Shown one piece after another: positions 63,579 through 64,000 of a stretch of 64,000 nucleotides of DNA (positions are counted from its first letter, which is position 1; each line of letters begins with the position of its first letter). The notes below the pieces were generated by a model that ran no database searches, had not been told where the DNA came from, and was given only the letters and a program-made list of their open reading frames with translations. This stretch comes from Adiantum capillus-veneris (taxonomy: Eukaryota > Streptophyta > Polypodiopsida > Polypodiales > Pteridaceae), in NCBI GenBank assembly GCA_014529385.2, contig CM043952.1:158625557-158689556 (forward strand), read 5' to 3'. The translations under genes were made by a program, and so were the position numbers.

Positions 63579-64000
63579 TGTTAGCAGGTTTCCACGACGG
63601 ACGTCTGTAGCATAGCTATTTGGCACTAACATAATGTCAATACTCAAGGAAGTGACTCGGATGGGTGACGAAGACTCTTTGAGGTTGTCAATCTCAAGAA
63701 GTGACCTAACAAGAAAACATACCAACTCAACAAGAAAATCACCACTCAATGATCAAAGAAATCTGCCTTTGTCTTTTTTCACCACTCTAGGTCATCACGC
63801 CATTTCGGCACTTGAACGAACGCAAAATGCAATGAAACTTTAGGAGGAGGTCTAGGACATCTAGGGGCACTATCCTACTAAGTCTGGTTGCAATCAACAA
63901 GGTACCAAAGTCACCATCCATTATGAAAAAGGTCCTGAAAACTGCAACAAAACATACCAAAAATGTCACCCTATGGTCTAAGAACACTCTCTTGTAGTCA
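63579..64000 (-). repeat. 5' LTR (partial) of a right-edge Ty3 element
   Basis: It starts TGTTAGCAGG next to the PBS and shares ccNcgacggacgtc with the giant element's LTR start. The element body should lie to the left on the minus strand, but only about 200 bases of leader-like DNA are present before the left arm. It is therefore truncated. Confidence 0.65.

Larger units (their letters stand above)
63133..64000. repeat. Inverted repeat, arms about 63,133-63,362 and 63,782-64,000
   Basis: The reverse complement of the right arm matches the left arm: caaccagactt, tagtgcccctag, tagacctcctcctaaagttt, cgttcaagtgcc. Identity is roughly 75-85% by eye. The right arm lies in the LTR that starts at 63,579. 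The left arm is thus an inverted piece of the same LTR family. The right arm runs off the window. Confidence 0.8.

Overview
The window is nuclear DNA from a land plant. Support comes from a relic of a plant-type pentatricopeptide-repeat (PPR) gene at the left edge, nested plant LTR retrotransposons of both Ty1/copia and Ty3/gypsy type, a long A+T-rich satellite array, GA microsatellites, and primer-binding sites matching plant tRNAs (TGGTATCAGAGC for initiator tRNA-Met; TGGCGCCGTTGCCGGGGA for tRNA-Asp). The lineage cannot be fixed; a large repeat-rich genome such as a fern or lycophyte is only a guess. No intact single-copy host gene is visible. The density of nested elements around a satellite with higher-order structure suggests pericentromeric or other heterochromatic DNA.

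Layout. 1-4.9 kb: PPR relic, microsatellites, small duplications, satellite relics. 4.9-10.9 kb and 45.99-47.6 kb: one satellite array (monomer about 105-110 bp with a 24-bp perfect palindrome, higher-order period about 830-860 bp), split by a 35-kb nest of insertions. The nest, from outside in: (1) an LTR element at 10,896-45,980 (near-matching 5-bp TSD agact/agacc) carrying a CCHC-knuckle ORF and a coiled-coil ORF, itself holding a broken copia element (12,004-about 15,515); (2) a giant minus-strand Ty3 element at 16,423-45,868 (perfect TSD GAATA) inserted in the 3' LTR of element 1; (3) inside the giant element, a nearly intact copia element with one 1326-codon gag-pol frame (19,195-24,735) and an internally deleted Ty3 element, family A (26,134-about 29,985).

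The giant Ty3 element reads on the minus strand: 5' LTR, tRNA-Asp PBS, leader with a 24-bp palindrome in several copies, very long gag (1169 codons), protease, reverse transcriptase, RNase H, a duplicated pre-integrase module plus integrase, a second protease-like ORF, an internal exact copy of the 3' polypurine tract, a second palindrome cluster spaced at exactly 285 bp, and a roughly 1100-codon accessory ORF (here ORF-X) ending at the 3' PPT and LTR. Most of its frames carry stops, so this copy is dead.

47.6-53.5 kb holds exon-like fragments of unrecognised plant genes. 53,561-61,086 is a young, deleted Ty3 element (family B, TSD TGTAT). It shares with family A a short conserved peptide encoded upstream of gag. 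61-64 kb holds the 3' end of another element, an inverted repeat, and the 5' LTR and PBS of a Ty3 element running off the right edge.
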